A stretch of 64,000 nucleotides of DNA from Lysobacter enzymogenes. Its GTDB lineage: Bacteria; Pseudomonadota; Gammaproteobacteria; Xanthomonadales; Xanthomonadaceae. Both the position numbers and the translations under genes were made by a program. The stretch is taken from assembly GCF_023617245.1 (NCBI RefSeq), contig NZ_CP067396.1, positions 1,798,001-1,862,000 on the forward strand, given 5' to 3'. Positions 28,601 through 35,772 of the stretch are shown here, in pieces. Position 1 is the stretch's first letter, and each line of letters starts with the position of its first letter. The notes under the pieces were generated by a model, which was given only the letters and a program-made list of their open reading frames with translations, searched no databases and was not told the DNA's origin.

Positions 28601-28674
28601 TCCTCGGCGACTCGCCGGACTACGCCAGCATCTTCGGGCGCAGCTACAGCTTCACGGTCGGCTACAAGTTCTGA
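25657..28674 (+). CDS. TonB-dependent outer-membrane receptor, probably for GalNAc-containing glycans
   Basis: Receptor of 1005 residues. An arginine-rich N-terminus and hydrophobic core end near SIAAAQ, then a TonB-box-like region LSRVEVTGSNIRR (residues 59-71). The plug domain has NMGARTLLQVLDNLPA, ASQANLRGLGAQATLVLLNG and DGASAVYGTDAMAGVINVIT; the beta-barrel ends in YSFTVGYKF. AGGAGA lies 6 nt upstream of ATG 25657. It follows the GH31 gene by 204 bp without an obvious terminator, so it is probably in the same AgaR-controlled transcript. Its cargo is inferred from that neighbourhood. No inner-membrane permease for the sugar is encoded in the window. Confidence 0.93.
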   Translation: MSPASRRPRRHSAHRSTPRFPVAPLSLALAAALLGHASIAAAQEQGSDGADGKSKTTELSRVEVTGSNIRRLDVETASPVQVISKQDIENMGARTLLQVLDNLPAARPAQQDSRSLFTGSDGASQANLRGLGAQATLVLLNGRRLSYYGAPAGFQTQFVNIDSIPAAAIERMEVLTDGASAVYGTDAMAGVINVITKRNYQGAEITATTDLSSRIDSYGEHQASITAGFGDLDRDRYNVYGSFNFYRRDAIPLSDFYDKRPNQYYINNPNYIKNLRLGTGSKPGEFNPGTYFAFDPRTGARVQEAAPGCNNVLTGEAAGPRCIWQTWMNNEIDAGAQTERMTGYVNAHFLIGESTEAFAELTYTDIDLRANGGTPRSFSTTTGNPTSWFSRDTGANVNQFLYPFLGPNNEYNHASPELKAMMGGVVGLQYLLQDAGKNYFGQRNTDQSYRAVAGMRGNLGDWNWETAFATAGSHSITYQTINVNLDGFRKAFGPFTVDPGTGRVIISDHPAYKFGEISEANAALLREAYPTFDIQSWTRLHTLDGKIEGPLAQLPAGEMRAAFGFNISRETFYTPGNEDAARGLITQQGGSWFDGKRNTYALFAETVAPLTDKLELDAALRVDKYPNFSANVAPKIGLKYQVMPQLLLRGTYSEGFRAPSLAEAGTGGVFAQLGGFRDELRCNETNAIANLLRQSRRAGDVDLGNSLLNADCSRTVARMTQPNQELKPEKAKIATLGVVFEPLDWLSVSADYWFVYRRNEIAAPDFSKIQDISELRRSPITDSDRAAVAALAAMCADPASGVACPGTLPGYSAGNVASVVGQYKNRGRTLIDGFDIDARSRFSLGEWGGLNIGLAATIANRNRSYLDDESGWFYGDTVGYYNNPRLRATINADWNYQKFTTSVFVNYVGGSKWARERVDEVDNNEQTCTAGYLPVPKPQCDGAPSWWTANLSLNWRPTDKLNVGVTVKNLFDRLPFYDPNSFLGDSPDYASIFGRSYSFTVGYKF

Positions 28675-28680
28675 GGAGGG

Positions 28681-28710
28681 CCGTCGCGCCGGCCTGCGCC
28701 GGCGCGACGG
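28681..28710 (+). terminator. Hairpin after the second TonB receptor gene
   Basis: Perfect 13-bp inverted repeat (CCGTCGCGCCGGC and complement) with a tiny loop, beginning 6 bp after the receptor stop. No T-tract. Probable transcript end for the GH31-receptor unit. Confidence 0.6.
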
Positions 28711-28732
28711 TTCCGCGGGACGACCGCCGCGC

Positions 28733-29065
28733 TCAGTTGCAGCGCCGCGGCACGGCGTACTTGGTGATGTTGGCCGGTTGCGGCAGGCCGGGCGGATTGC
28801 TCTGGCTGAAGGTCAGGAAGAACGCGGACGCGCCGGGCGTGACCGTCGCCAGGTAACAGCTGACGCCGTCGGTGCCCATGTCGACGACGGAGGCGCCGTT
28901 GTTGACGCTCCAGCCCCAGTTGTAGGGAAAGTTCTGGGTCAGGCAGAGCTTGTAGGCGGTGGGCTGGCCGATGCAGGGCGTATTCGGGCCCTCGATGCTC
29001 TGCGCGCCGGCGCCGAAGCTGACGGACAGGGCGAGCGCGAGGCAGATCGTTTCCATAGTCTTCAT
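28733..29065 (-). CDS. Small secreted protein of unknown function with four cysteines
   Basis: Protein of 110 residues, not recognised. The signal peptide ends near GAGAQ (about residue 21). The mature part has four cysteines (TPCIG, KLCLT, VSCYL, RRCN at the end), consistent with two disulfides, and several aromatic/glycine segments (NFPYNWGWSVNNG) reminiscent of a small beta-sandwich. Start at 29065 has AAGGA 8 nt upstream; a second ATG three codons on is possible. It is convergent with the receptor gene. No function assigned. Confidence 0.7.
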   Translation of the reverse strand: MKTMETICLALALSVSFGAGAQSIEGPNTPCIGQPTAYKLCLTQNFPYNWGWSVNNGASVVDMGTDGVSCYLATVTPGASAFFLTFSQSNPPGLPQPANITKYAVPRRCN

Positions 29066-29711
29066 GGTGCGGTCCTTGCGGGTGGATGAGCGCCGTATCC
29101 TGCCGGCGCGGACGCGAACGGTGACTCACGTTCGCTCACTGCGTACTGGCGGCTGGGCCGGCGATTGCGGCGTTCGCGGTCGGATCGCTCGACTTGGGCT
29201 GCGTGCGCCGCGGCGTCGCCGCATGCCGGCCTGCCGGCCGAACGCCGCGGCTAAGGCGTCGGTTGGCGCACGGCGGACGCGGCCTCTTCGCGACCGTTCG
29301 CTAGCGCACGACTCCTTCGCTGGAATCGATCTGCGCGACATCCTCGCCGAACCTCGTCGCCATCGCCTCGCGCCGTACTCGCGCCCGCCATCGGCAGCGG
29401 TTGGCGCCGATCCGCTCGCGCGTTCGATCGGCCGCATGCCGTTTTTATCGTTCAGCCCGTTGCGCCGACGCCGCGCATCGCCGCGCCCGCGCAAGGCGAA
29501 CGCTGTGACCTGCGTTCGCGCAAGCGCGGCGCGCGGATGCGATAACTCCGCGTCGCGCCGCGCAGCCGGCGCGCGTGGGCGAAGCGGACCGTAGGGATGT
29601 TCGCCTCTTGGTTCGTTTCTAGGCTGGACGCGCAGGGACACGACTTCGAAGCGGCCCGCGCGCCGGTCAAATCGATAGCGTTTTCCAGCTAAAACCAGAG
29701 GAGATCAGCCA
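29066..29711. other. Intergenic region, no gene recognised
   Basis: This 646-bp stretch lies between the divergently transcribed small secreted protein (minus) and the GH18 gene (plus). Open frames here (for example minus 29126-29641) are Arg/Ala-rich low-complexity products of high GC and lack ribosome binding sites. It presumably holds both promoters; I could not define either. Confidence 0.5.
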
Positions 29712-30581
29712 ATGTTTGGAAAATCTGCGCTTCTTGCGGTCGGTCTAATGGCGTTTTTCGGCGTTGGCGAAGCCAGCGCGCGCAATGTCGTGTTCTTGAA
29801 CAATCCTTCGCCGCAGGACGTGAAAGACGTAGGCAAGTACTTGGTCAGCGGCACCGGCCAGCCGTTCTTTTCCGACCTGGTGCTGTTCGCCGCCAACATC
29901 AACGGCAGCACGCCGAACACGCCGGTGCTGTACTACAACGCCGAGATGAGCGCGATCCTCAAGGACAACCTGAGCATCGTGCGCGGCTTGCAGGCCCAAG
30001 GCATCAAGGTCCAGATCTCCTACCTGGGCAACCATCAGAACGCGGGCTGGTCGTGCAACATGAGTTCGGCCGCGGCGACCAAGCTCGCCAACGCGATGGT
30101 CGCCGACGTGGTCAAGTACGGCCTGGACGGGATCAGCGTCGACGATGAGTATTCGCAGTGCTCGGGCAACGCCAAGGCGTTCTATTCGGTGCTCAAGGCG
30201 ATCCGCGCCAACAGCAAGTTCGCCGGCAAGACCCTGTCCAAGGCGCTGTGGTCGGATTCCAGCTACTTCCGCTCGCCGTCGAACGCGGCCGACTACCTGA
30301 CCGAAGGCTACGAGATGACCTACGCCGGCAGCGTCAGCTACCTGGCGCCGTACGTCGGTTACGGGATGAGCAAGAACGCGCTGTTCCTCGGCATCTCGCC
30401 GCAGTTCAGCCCGGCCTCGTCGGTGCGCTCGATCGCCCAGGACGTCGAGGACGACGGCTACCAGGGCGTGATGATCTGGGCGCCGAATGCCTTCCTCGAC
30501 ACCGCCTCGGCGTCGGCGTACTACACCCAGATCGTCAAGGCGCAGGCCGGCGAAGCGGAGTCGGTGGAATACGTTCCCTGA
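29712..30581 (+). CDS. Secreted GH18 enzyme, endo-beta-N-acetylglucosaminidase H-like
   Basis: Protein of 289 residues: signal peptide ending near GEASA (about residue 23), then a single GH18 barrel. The catalytic signature reads LDGISVDDE (residues 138-146), a D-G-x-x-x-D-x-E type motif with catalytic Glu146 and the assisting Asp residues. The small size, close to Streptomyces Endo H, and absence of chitin-binding modules favour an Endo H/F-like enzyme that cuts the chitobiose core of N-glycans over a chitinase. GAGGAG lies upstream of ATG 29712. A strong terminator follows at 30651. A role in deglycosylating host or prey glycoproteins is inferred. Confidence 0.8.
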   Translation: MFGKSALLAVGLMAFFGVGEASARNVVFLNNPSPQDVKDVGKYLVSGTGQPFFSDLVLFAANINGSTPNTPVLYYNAEMSAILKDNLSIVRGLQAQGIKVQISYLGNHQNAGWSCNMSSAAATKLANAMVADVVKYGLDGISVDDEYSQCSGNAKAFYSVLKAIRANSKFAGKTLSKALWSDSSYFRSPSNAADYLTEGYEMTYAGSVSYLAPYVGYGMSKNALFLGISPQFSPASSVRSIAQDVEDDGYQGVMIWAPNAFLDTASASAYYTQIVKAQAGEAESVEYVP

Positions 30582-30650
30582 CCGCGACGGCGCGCCGTTG
30601 CGGTACGCGCTAGACAGTTGCGAAACGCGACGCAGATCCGGCCGCACAGA

Positions 30651-30677
30651 AAGCCCTCGTTCGCGAGGGCTTTTTCT
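30651..30677 (+). terminator. Rho-independent terminator of the GH18 gene
   Basis: Arms GCCCTCG (30653-30659) and CGAGGGC (30664-30670), extended by AA/TT pairs, enclose a TTCG tetraloop and run into TTTTTCTTT. The remainder of the 30582-31021 gap holds no recognisable gene. Confidence 0.92.
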
Positions 30678-31021
30678 TTGTCCGCGCCGCCGCGCGCGTC
30701 GGCGCATTCGCGCGTGCCGCGTGCCGGAACGCTAACGAACGGGCGGTCGTTTCGCATCGCGTTGAGTCGGCGGCGAAGCGGCATCGCGTCGCGGCCGCGG
30801 CGTTCATCGCGATGCCGATGTGATCGAAATGCAGCCGTTTTCAACGGCCATGAGATCGAACCGGACATGCGTGGAGGCATCCACGATGCGGCGGCCATCC
30901 ATGATCGCGATCACCGATGCGGCCGAAACCTTCGTGTACAAAGCTGCCTCGCCGACCGGCCGGCCCGCGCGCCGGAGAGCGAAGCCGCGGCGAACGCCGC
31001 ATGCAGCCCAGGAGATAGGCG

Positions 31022-31960
31022 ATGGTGTCCGACCGCACGCCCGAGCCAGGATCGCGCTACCCGCTGCTACGCCGCGCCGCCTATCCGCTGCTGCTGGCGG
31101 CGGCGTTGGCGACCGCGGTCGCGGGCTTGCGCCTGCACTGGGACCCGGGCGCGACCAGTTTCTCGTTCCTGCTCGGGACCTTGCTCTATCTGGGCATCCT
31201 GGAGCGTTTCATCCCTTACGACATCGACTGGCATCCGACCCGCCGCGAGTGGGCGCAATACGGCGTCTATTTCCTGCTGACCGTTCTCGGCGGCGCGCTG
31301 TCGGCGGGCCTGGTCGCGGCCGCGGCGACCGCGCTGGCGCCGGCGCAGCCGCGCCTGCCGATGTGGGCGGAGATTCCGCTGGCGCTGCTGCTGGGCTCGC
31401 TCGCCGGCTACGTCATGCACCGGCTCAGCCACCACAACCGCTGGTTGTGGCGCGTGCACGGGATCCATCACGTGCCGGACAAGGTCAACGTCGGCAACAA
31501 CGGCGTCAACCATGTGTTCGACGTCGCCATCGACCAGTTCGTGGTCCAGTTCGCGCTGGCGTTGGCCGGGTTTTCCGAGGCTTCGGTGTTCGCCATCGGC
31601 ATCTTCGTGCTGGCCCAGGGCTATATCGCCCACGCCAACGTCGACGTGCGCCTGGGCTGGCTCAACCACATCGTGGTCGGGCCGGAACAGCACCGCCTGC
31701 ACCACAGCACCGATCCGGCCGATGCCGGCCACTTCGGCGCGGAACTGTCGATCTGGGACCACGTGTTCGGCAGCTATACCTGGCGTCCGGGACGCAAGCC
31801 GCTGCGGGTGGGATTGATCGACCCGAGCACATTCCCGCAGACCCGCTCGGTGTTCGCCAGCGTCCTGCATCCGCTGCGGCGGCGCGCGCGTTACCAACAT
31901 CGCGACGACGACGCCCGCACCGGCCCGGCGTCCGCGCGCGACCGCGCCGCGGACGGCTAG
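31022..31960 (+). CDS. Fatty-acid hydroxylase/sterol desaturase family membrane protein
   Basis: Protein of 312 residues with about five hydrophobic segments and the eight-histidine di-iron pattern of the family: HRLSHH, HGIHH and HRLHH, plus NHVFD between them. Members hydroxylate or desaturate lipids, sterols, carotenoids or polyketide intermediates at the inner membrane. AGGAG lies upstream of ATG 31022. The next gene, an O-methyltransferase, begins 71 bp downstream on the same strand, so the two may modify one small molecule in sequence. A related gene sits in the Lysobacter HSAF cluster, but no PKS-NRPS is visible here. Substrate unknown. Confidence 0.85.
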   Translation: MVSDRTPEPGSRYPLLRRAAYPLLLAAALATAVAGLRLHWDPGATSFSFLLGTLLYLGILERFIPYDIDWHPTRREWAQYGVYFLLTVLGGALSAGLVAAAATALAPAQPRLPMWAEIPLALLLGSLAGYVMHRLSHHNRWLWRVHGIHHVPDKVNVGNNGVNHVFDVAIDQFVVQFALALAGFSEASVFAIGIFVLAQGYIAHANVDVRLGWLNHIVVGPEQHRLHHSTDPADAGHFGAELSIWDHVFGSYTWRPGRKPLRVGLIDPSTFPQTRSVFASVLHPLRRRARYQHRDDDARTGPASARDRAADG

Positions 31961-32031
31961 GGCGTCCGTTTCCCGCTACGCCGCGATGCGCGCGGCGGCC
32001 TTCCGACCGGCAACCCGCCAAGGAGAACACG

Positions 32032-33072
32032 ATGCGCACGGCGAGCAGCGAATCCTCTTCCTCCCAACGTCCGCTGGGTCCGGCGCAACTGGCCGCGAGC
32101 GGCGCGTTCGCGCGCGCGCTGGCGGTGGCGGCGCGCCTGGGCCTGGCCGACCTCACCGCGACGCAGGCGCGCACGTCCGCCGAACTGGCCGCGCAGACCG
32201 GCACCGATCCGCAGACGCTGGCGCTGCTGCTGCGCACCCTGGCCATGGCCGGGGTGTTCGATATCGACGGCGAAGGCCGCTTCGGCCTGAGCGAGGCGTA
32301 CCAGCCATTGCGCGGCGATCATCCGCAGTCGCAGCGCCACGTCTGCATCCTGGTGGCCGAGACCTACGACGACGCCTTCGCCGGCTTGCTGGAGACCGTG
32401 CGCAGCGGGCGATCCGGCTTCCGCCCGGCCTTGGGCACCTCGCTCTACGATTACCTTGCCGCGCATCCCGACGCCGAGGCGATCTTCGACGAAGCCATGG
32501 CCGAACTGGCCCGACCGGTGGCGCGGGCGATCGCCGCGCGTCCCGGTTTCGCCGAGGCGGCCATGGCGATCGACATCGGCGGCGGCAGCGGCGCGTTCCT
32601 GCGCGGCCTGCTCGACGCCCATCCGCACTTGCGCGGCATCTGCCTGGACCGCCCCAGCGTCTGCGCGCGCGCCGCTCAGCGCGCGGTCGGTGGCGATGCG
32701 CGGCTGGAGTTCCGCGCGGCCGACGTGTTCAGCGAGATTCCGGCCGGCGGCGATCTTTACCTGGTCAAGAACGTGCTCTACGACTGGTCCTTCGACAGCG
32801 GCCTGAAACTGCTGACCGCCGCGCGCGCGGCGATGGCGCAGACCGCCGCCGCCGAACCCGGCCGGGCGGCGCCGCGGCTGCTGGTCGTCGAACCGTTGTT
32901 CGAGCGCGAATCCGACGCGCCGCGGGCCTTGTTCCAGAAGGTGATCTGCGAGGACGGCACGCGCGGGCTCGACGAGGCGCAACTGCGCCGCCTGATCGAG
33001 GCGGCGCGGCTGCGGGTGCTGGGCGTGGAGCGCCTGGAGACCGGACACAGCGTATTCGAATGCGCGCCATGA
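32032..33072 (+). CDS. SAM-dependent small-molecule O-methyltransferase (winged-helix dimerising class)
   Basis: Protein of 346 residues in the methyltransferase-2 class. An N-terminal dimerisation/winged-helix region (about 15-100; AFARALAVAARLGLADL, TLALLLRTLAMAGVF) is followed by a Rossmann domain with the SAM-binding AIDIGGGSGAFLRGL and the DLYLVKNVLYDWSF block seen in antibiotic O-methyltransferases. The C-terminal LLVVEPLFE segment and LRRLIEAARLRVLGVERLETG complete the fold. AAGGAGA lies upstream of ATG 32032. Pairing with the preceding hydroxylase suggests hydroxylation followed by methylation. The actual metabolite is not known. Confidence 0.87.
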   Translation: MRTASSESSSSQRPLGPAQLAASGAFARALAVAARLGLADLTATQARTSAELAAQTGTDPQTLALLLRTLAMAGVFDIDGEGRFGLSEAYQPLRGDHPQSQRHVCILVAETYDDAFAGLLETVRSGRSGFRPALGTSLYDYLAAHPDAEAIFDEAMAELARPVARAIAARPGFAEAAMAIDIGGGSGAFLRGLLDAHPHLRGICLDRPSVCARAAQRAVGGDARLEFRAADVFSEIPAGGDLYLVKNVLYDWSFDSGLKLLTAARAAMAQTAAAEPGRAAPRLLVVEPLFERESDAPRALFQKVICEDGTRGLDEAQLRRLIEAARLRVLGVERLETGHSVFECAP

Positions 33073-33126
33073 GCGCGGCCGGCGTCCGCCGCGGCTGGCG
33101 GCGGACGCCTCGCGCGCCGCGCGTCG

Positions 33127-33885
33127 TCACTGCGCCGGCGAGGGATACCCGCCCAGGTCGCCGACGATATTGATGCACTTGCCGCCCGCGTCGCAGGCGG
33201 CGTGGACGATATTGCGGTCGTTGCAATTGCCGTAGGTCTTGGTGGTCTGGCTGCTGGCCGGCAGGTTGCCGTTGGCCACCGGCAGGTGGAACACCGAGGA
33301 CTGCGCGCCGATTACGCTGCACGACGCCAGCTGGTTGTCGCCCTGGCTGTATTCCTCGACGAAGCTGACCGTGGTGTTCTTGAAGCCGCTCCAGCCGCTG
33401 GGGATCAGGATCGTGGCGACCGCGACGCTGTCGCCGGTCATCAGGTCGGTGACGGTGCCGGTGACGCGGTTGGACGTGCGCGCCACTTCGACCTTGTACT
33501 TGTGCCCGGTCTTCCAGTCCCACTTGAGCTGGCATTGCACGCCGCTGCCTTCGTGCGAGAAGTGGTTGCAGGCGGCGCGGCTAGCCGGGTCCCAGCCGCT
33601 GGCCAGCCAGATCGAGAAATTCAGCCAATGCTGGCCGCCGCGGTTCTGCAGGCCGATGTAGCCGCCGTCGCCGCCGACGAACCAGAACTGGTTGGCCCAG
33701 TAGTAATTCGAGCGCGCGCCGCCGTCCTGGACGACCTGATCGTAAAAAGTCATGCGGTCGTAACCGGCGGCCGCGGCCGGCCAGCGCGCGTCGGTGCTGA
33801 CGATGCCGCCGACGACGACGGCGTGCGCGGCGGGCGCGGCCAGGGCGCTGGCGGCGAGCAGGGCGGACAGGGCGAGACGCTTCAT
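33127..33885 (-). CDS. Exported DUF3472-like protein
   Basis: Protein of 252 residues. Signal peptide (MKRLALSALLAASALAAP, cleavage near AAHA). The mature part contains NYYWANQFWFVGGDGGYIGLQ and WLNFSIWLASGWDP, which I recognise as the DUF3472 pattern. A C-terminal part has several cysteines (CNDRN, HAACDAGGKCINI), probably disulfide-bonded. DUF3472 proteins are thought to be glycan-associated beta-sandwich proteins; no activity is established. GGAGA lies 8 nt upstream of the start. It is convergent with the methyltransferase gene. Confidence 0.7.
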   Translation of the reverse strand: MKRLALSALLAASALAAPAAHAVVVGGIVSTDARWPAAAAGYDRMTFYDQVVQDGGARSNYYWANQFWFVGGDGGYIGLQNRGGQHWLNFSIWLASGWDPASRAACNHFSHEGSGVQCQLKWDWKTGHKYKVEVARTSNRVTGTVTDLMTGDSVAVATILIPSGWSGFKNTTVSFVEEYSQGDNQLASCSVIGAQSSVFHLPVANGNLPASSQTTKTYGNCNDRNIVHAACDAGGKCINIVGDLGGYPSPAQ

Positions 33886-34322
33886 CGGAAACTCTCCAGT
33901 GTCGGGGGCGAAGGCGCGGCGCCGCAGCGCGTGGGCGCGGCGACGTTGGCGAACCTAGCAGTGGCCGGCGAGGTCGCGCGGGGCGGACAACGATGTCGGA
34001 TCCTTGCGCGCGATCACGTTCCGCGCACCGCGTTGGTGTCGTCGGCGGACAAGACGCATTGCGGAGGCGCGCCGCCGCGCGGTCGGCGCTTGCGGTGTTG
34101 CGCCGATGGGGTGATGGCTCGCTGTGCGGGCGGTTCGTTGCAGGATAACGTTGTCTTGTGGCGGCGGCCGCACCCGTGCCGCCGCCGAGGCCGGACCTGC
34201 GCAGGGCGCGGCCGGCGGCGGACGCCGCTTCCAGGCCGGATTCGCCGCAGTGCTGACTTTTCTCACCCGCGCCGCCGCGCCTGCGCGGCTAGCATGTCCG
34301 TTTCGTCGAAACAGGACCGGGC
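33886..34322. other. Intergenic region, no gene recognised
   Basis: This 437-bp stretch lies between divergent genes (DUF3472 on minus, DUF2268 on plus). I see no convincing small ORF, hairpin or operator. It should contain two promoters. Confidence 0.5.
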
Positions 34323-35384
34323 ATGAATCTGCGATTGCGCGTTGTATCCGTCGCTGCGTCCGCGTCCGTGTCCGTGTCCGCGTTGGCGCGCTCGGTCGCG
34401 GCCGCGCTGCTGCTGGCCGGCGCGGCGGCCGGCGCGTCCGCCGACACTGGCCCGGCGCCCGCGCGCGAACCGGTCGTCGACACCGCCGACGTAGAGCGCT
34501 TCTACGCCGTCTACGACGCCGCGCGCGGCAAGCCCGACGCGCAGGCATTGCAACGCGGCTACCTGGATTCCGGCACGCCGGCCCTGCGGCAGTTCGCGGT
34601 CGCGCGCATCGGCACGATGCAGCGGCTGGCCGAGCGCATCGGCGAGCGCCCGCAGGCTTACGAAAAGGCCCGCGCCTGTGCGCAGCGGCTGCCGCAGATC
34701 CGCGCCGGCGTGCGCGCGGCGATGGCCGAACTCGGGCGGATCTATCCCGAGGCGTCGTTCCCGCCGGTGACGCTGGCGATCGGCCGCGGCGGCACCGGCG
34801 GCACGACCACGCCGGCCGGCGTGGTGATCGGCGTGGAGACGATCTGCAGCGCCGATTGGCTGCAACCCGACCTCACCGCGCGCTTCGTCCATTTGATCGC
34901 GCACGAGTACGCGCACGTGCAGCAGCCCGGCGCGGCGGTCGAGACGCCCGGCGCCAGCCTGCTCTATCAGGCGCTGATCGAAGGCGGCGCGGAGCTGGTC
35001 GGCGAGCTGTCTTCGGGCGAGGTCAATGCGGTGCACCTGCGCGAGCGCACGCGCGGACGCGAATGCGAGTTCGAGCGCGAGTTCGCGGCCGAGCAAGGCG
35101 GCAGCGACCTTTCGCGCTGGTTCTACAACGGCGTCGGCGACGACCGGCGTCCCGGCGACCTCGGTTACTGGGTCGGCTATCGCATCGCCGCCGCGTTCCA
35201 CGCGCGCGCGGCCGACAAGCGCCGCGCGTTGTACGAGCTGTTGCATGCGACGCCGGAAAACGCGCAGGACCTGTTGCGGCGCAGCGGCTGGCGGCCGCAG
35301 TGCGGCGAGACCGCGGCGTCCGCGTCGCGGGCTCCGGCCAGTGCGATCGATCCGCTGGAGGGCGGCCTGAAGAGGCGCGCCTGA
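34323..35384 (+). CDS. Exported DUF2268-type zinc metalloprotease candidate
   Basis: Protein of 353 residues. The N-terminus is a long Ser/Ala/Val-rich signal sequence with short internal repeats (SASVSVSALA), cleavage near AGASA. The segment LIAHEYAHVQQP carries an H-E-x-x-H zinc site (H194-E195-Y196-A197-H198), followed by EGGAELVGELSSGE, whose Glu could be the third ligand. This matches the predicted Zn-dependent protease family DUF2268. Downstream GYWVGYRIAAAFHAR resembles the family's C-terminal helix. No experimentally defined substrate is known for the family. Periplasmic or secreted location is inferred. Confidence 0.72.
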   Translation: MNLRLRVVSVAASASVSVSALARSVAAALLLAGAAAGASADTGPAPAREPVVDTADVERFYAVYDAARGKPDAQALQRGYLDSGTPALRQFAVARIGTMQRLAERIGERPQAYEKARACAQRLPQIRAGVRAAMAELGRIYPEASFPPVTLAIGRGGTGGTTTPAGVVIGVETICSADWLQPDLTARFVHLIAHEYAHVQQPGAAVETPGASLLYQALIEGGAELVGELSSGEVNAVHLRERTRGRECEFEREFAAEQGGSDLSRWFYNGVGDDRRPGDLGYWVGYRIAAAFHARAADKRRALYELLHATPENAQDLLRRSGWRPQCGETAASASRAPASAIDPLEGGLKRRA

Positions 35385-35772
35385 AGAGACCGGTCCGAAG
35401 AGGCCGATTCGAAGCGCCCGATCCGATAAAGACCGACCCGGCGCGAGAGGAGCGATCCGCGATCGGCGTCCCGTCCCTCCGTCCCGCGTCGGCCGTGGCG
35501 GCCGGCGCGCGCCTGTGCGGCGAGCACACTCCGAGTGCAACGATGCGCTCGAACCCTGAGTGTCGCGGCACACAAGCTGTAGCCAAGCCGTCCGTGCGGC
35601 CGCGTGCGGCCTCGGCGCGGCGGCGAAAGGCTTTACAATCAGCGCCTTGCCGGGACTCGCGGCCGCGACGGGACGGGGCGAACGCCGCGAACGCCGCGCC
35701 CGGGCCCGCTGCGGCGCCGCCTCGGCAGGCCGGCGCCGTCCCCGATCCGCGATTTCCCAAGGAGTGTCCTGC
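35385..35772 (+). promoter_or_regulatory. Region upstream of the rfb operon with a candidate -10 element
   Basis: This 388-bp gap has no gene. A TACAAT hexamer (35634-35639) in the context GGCTTTACAATCAGCGCC is a plausible -10 about 134 bp before the rfbB start, but the corresponding -35 (about 35611) is poor. Confidence 0.4.

Noticed and set aside
29126..29641. Minus-strand open frame of 171 codons in the gap before the GH18 gene
   Set aside because: Arg/Ala/Pro-rich low complexity, no ribosome site, no recognisable fold.
30820..33072. A single 750-codon gene covering the methyltransferase frame
   Set aside because: The first two thirds run out of frame under the hydroxylase gene; the methyltransferase has its own AAGGAG and ATG at 32032.
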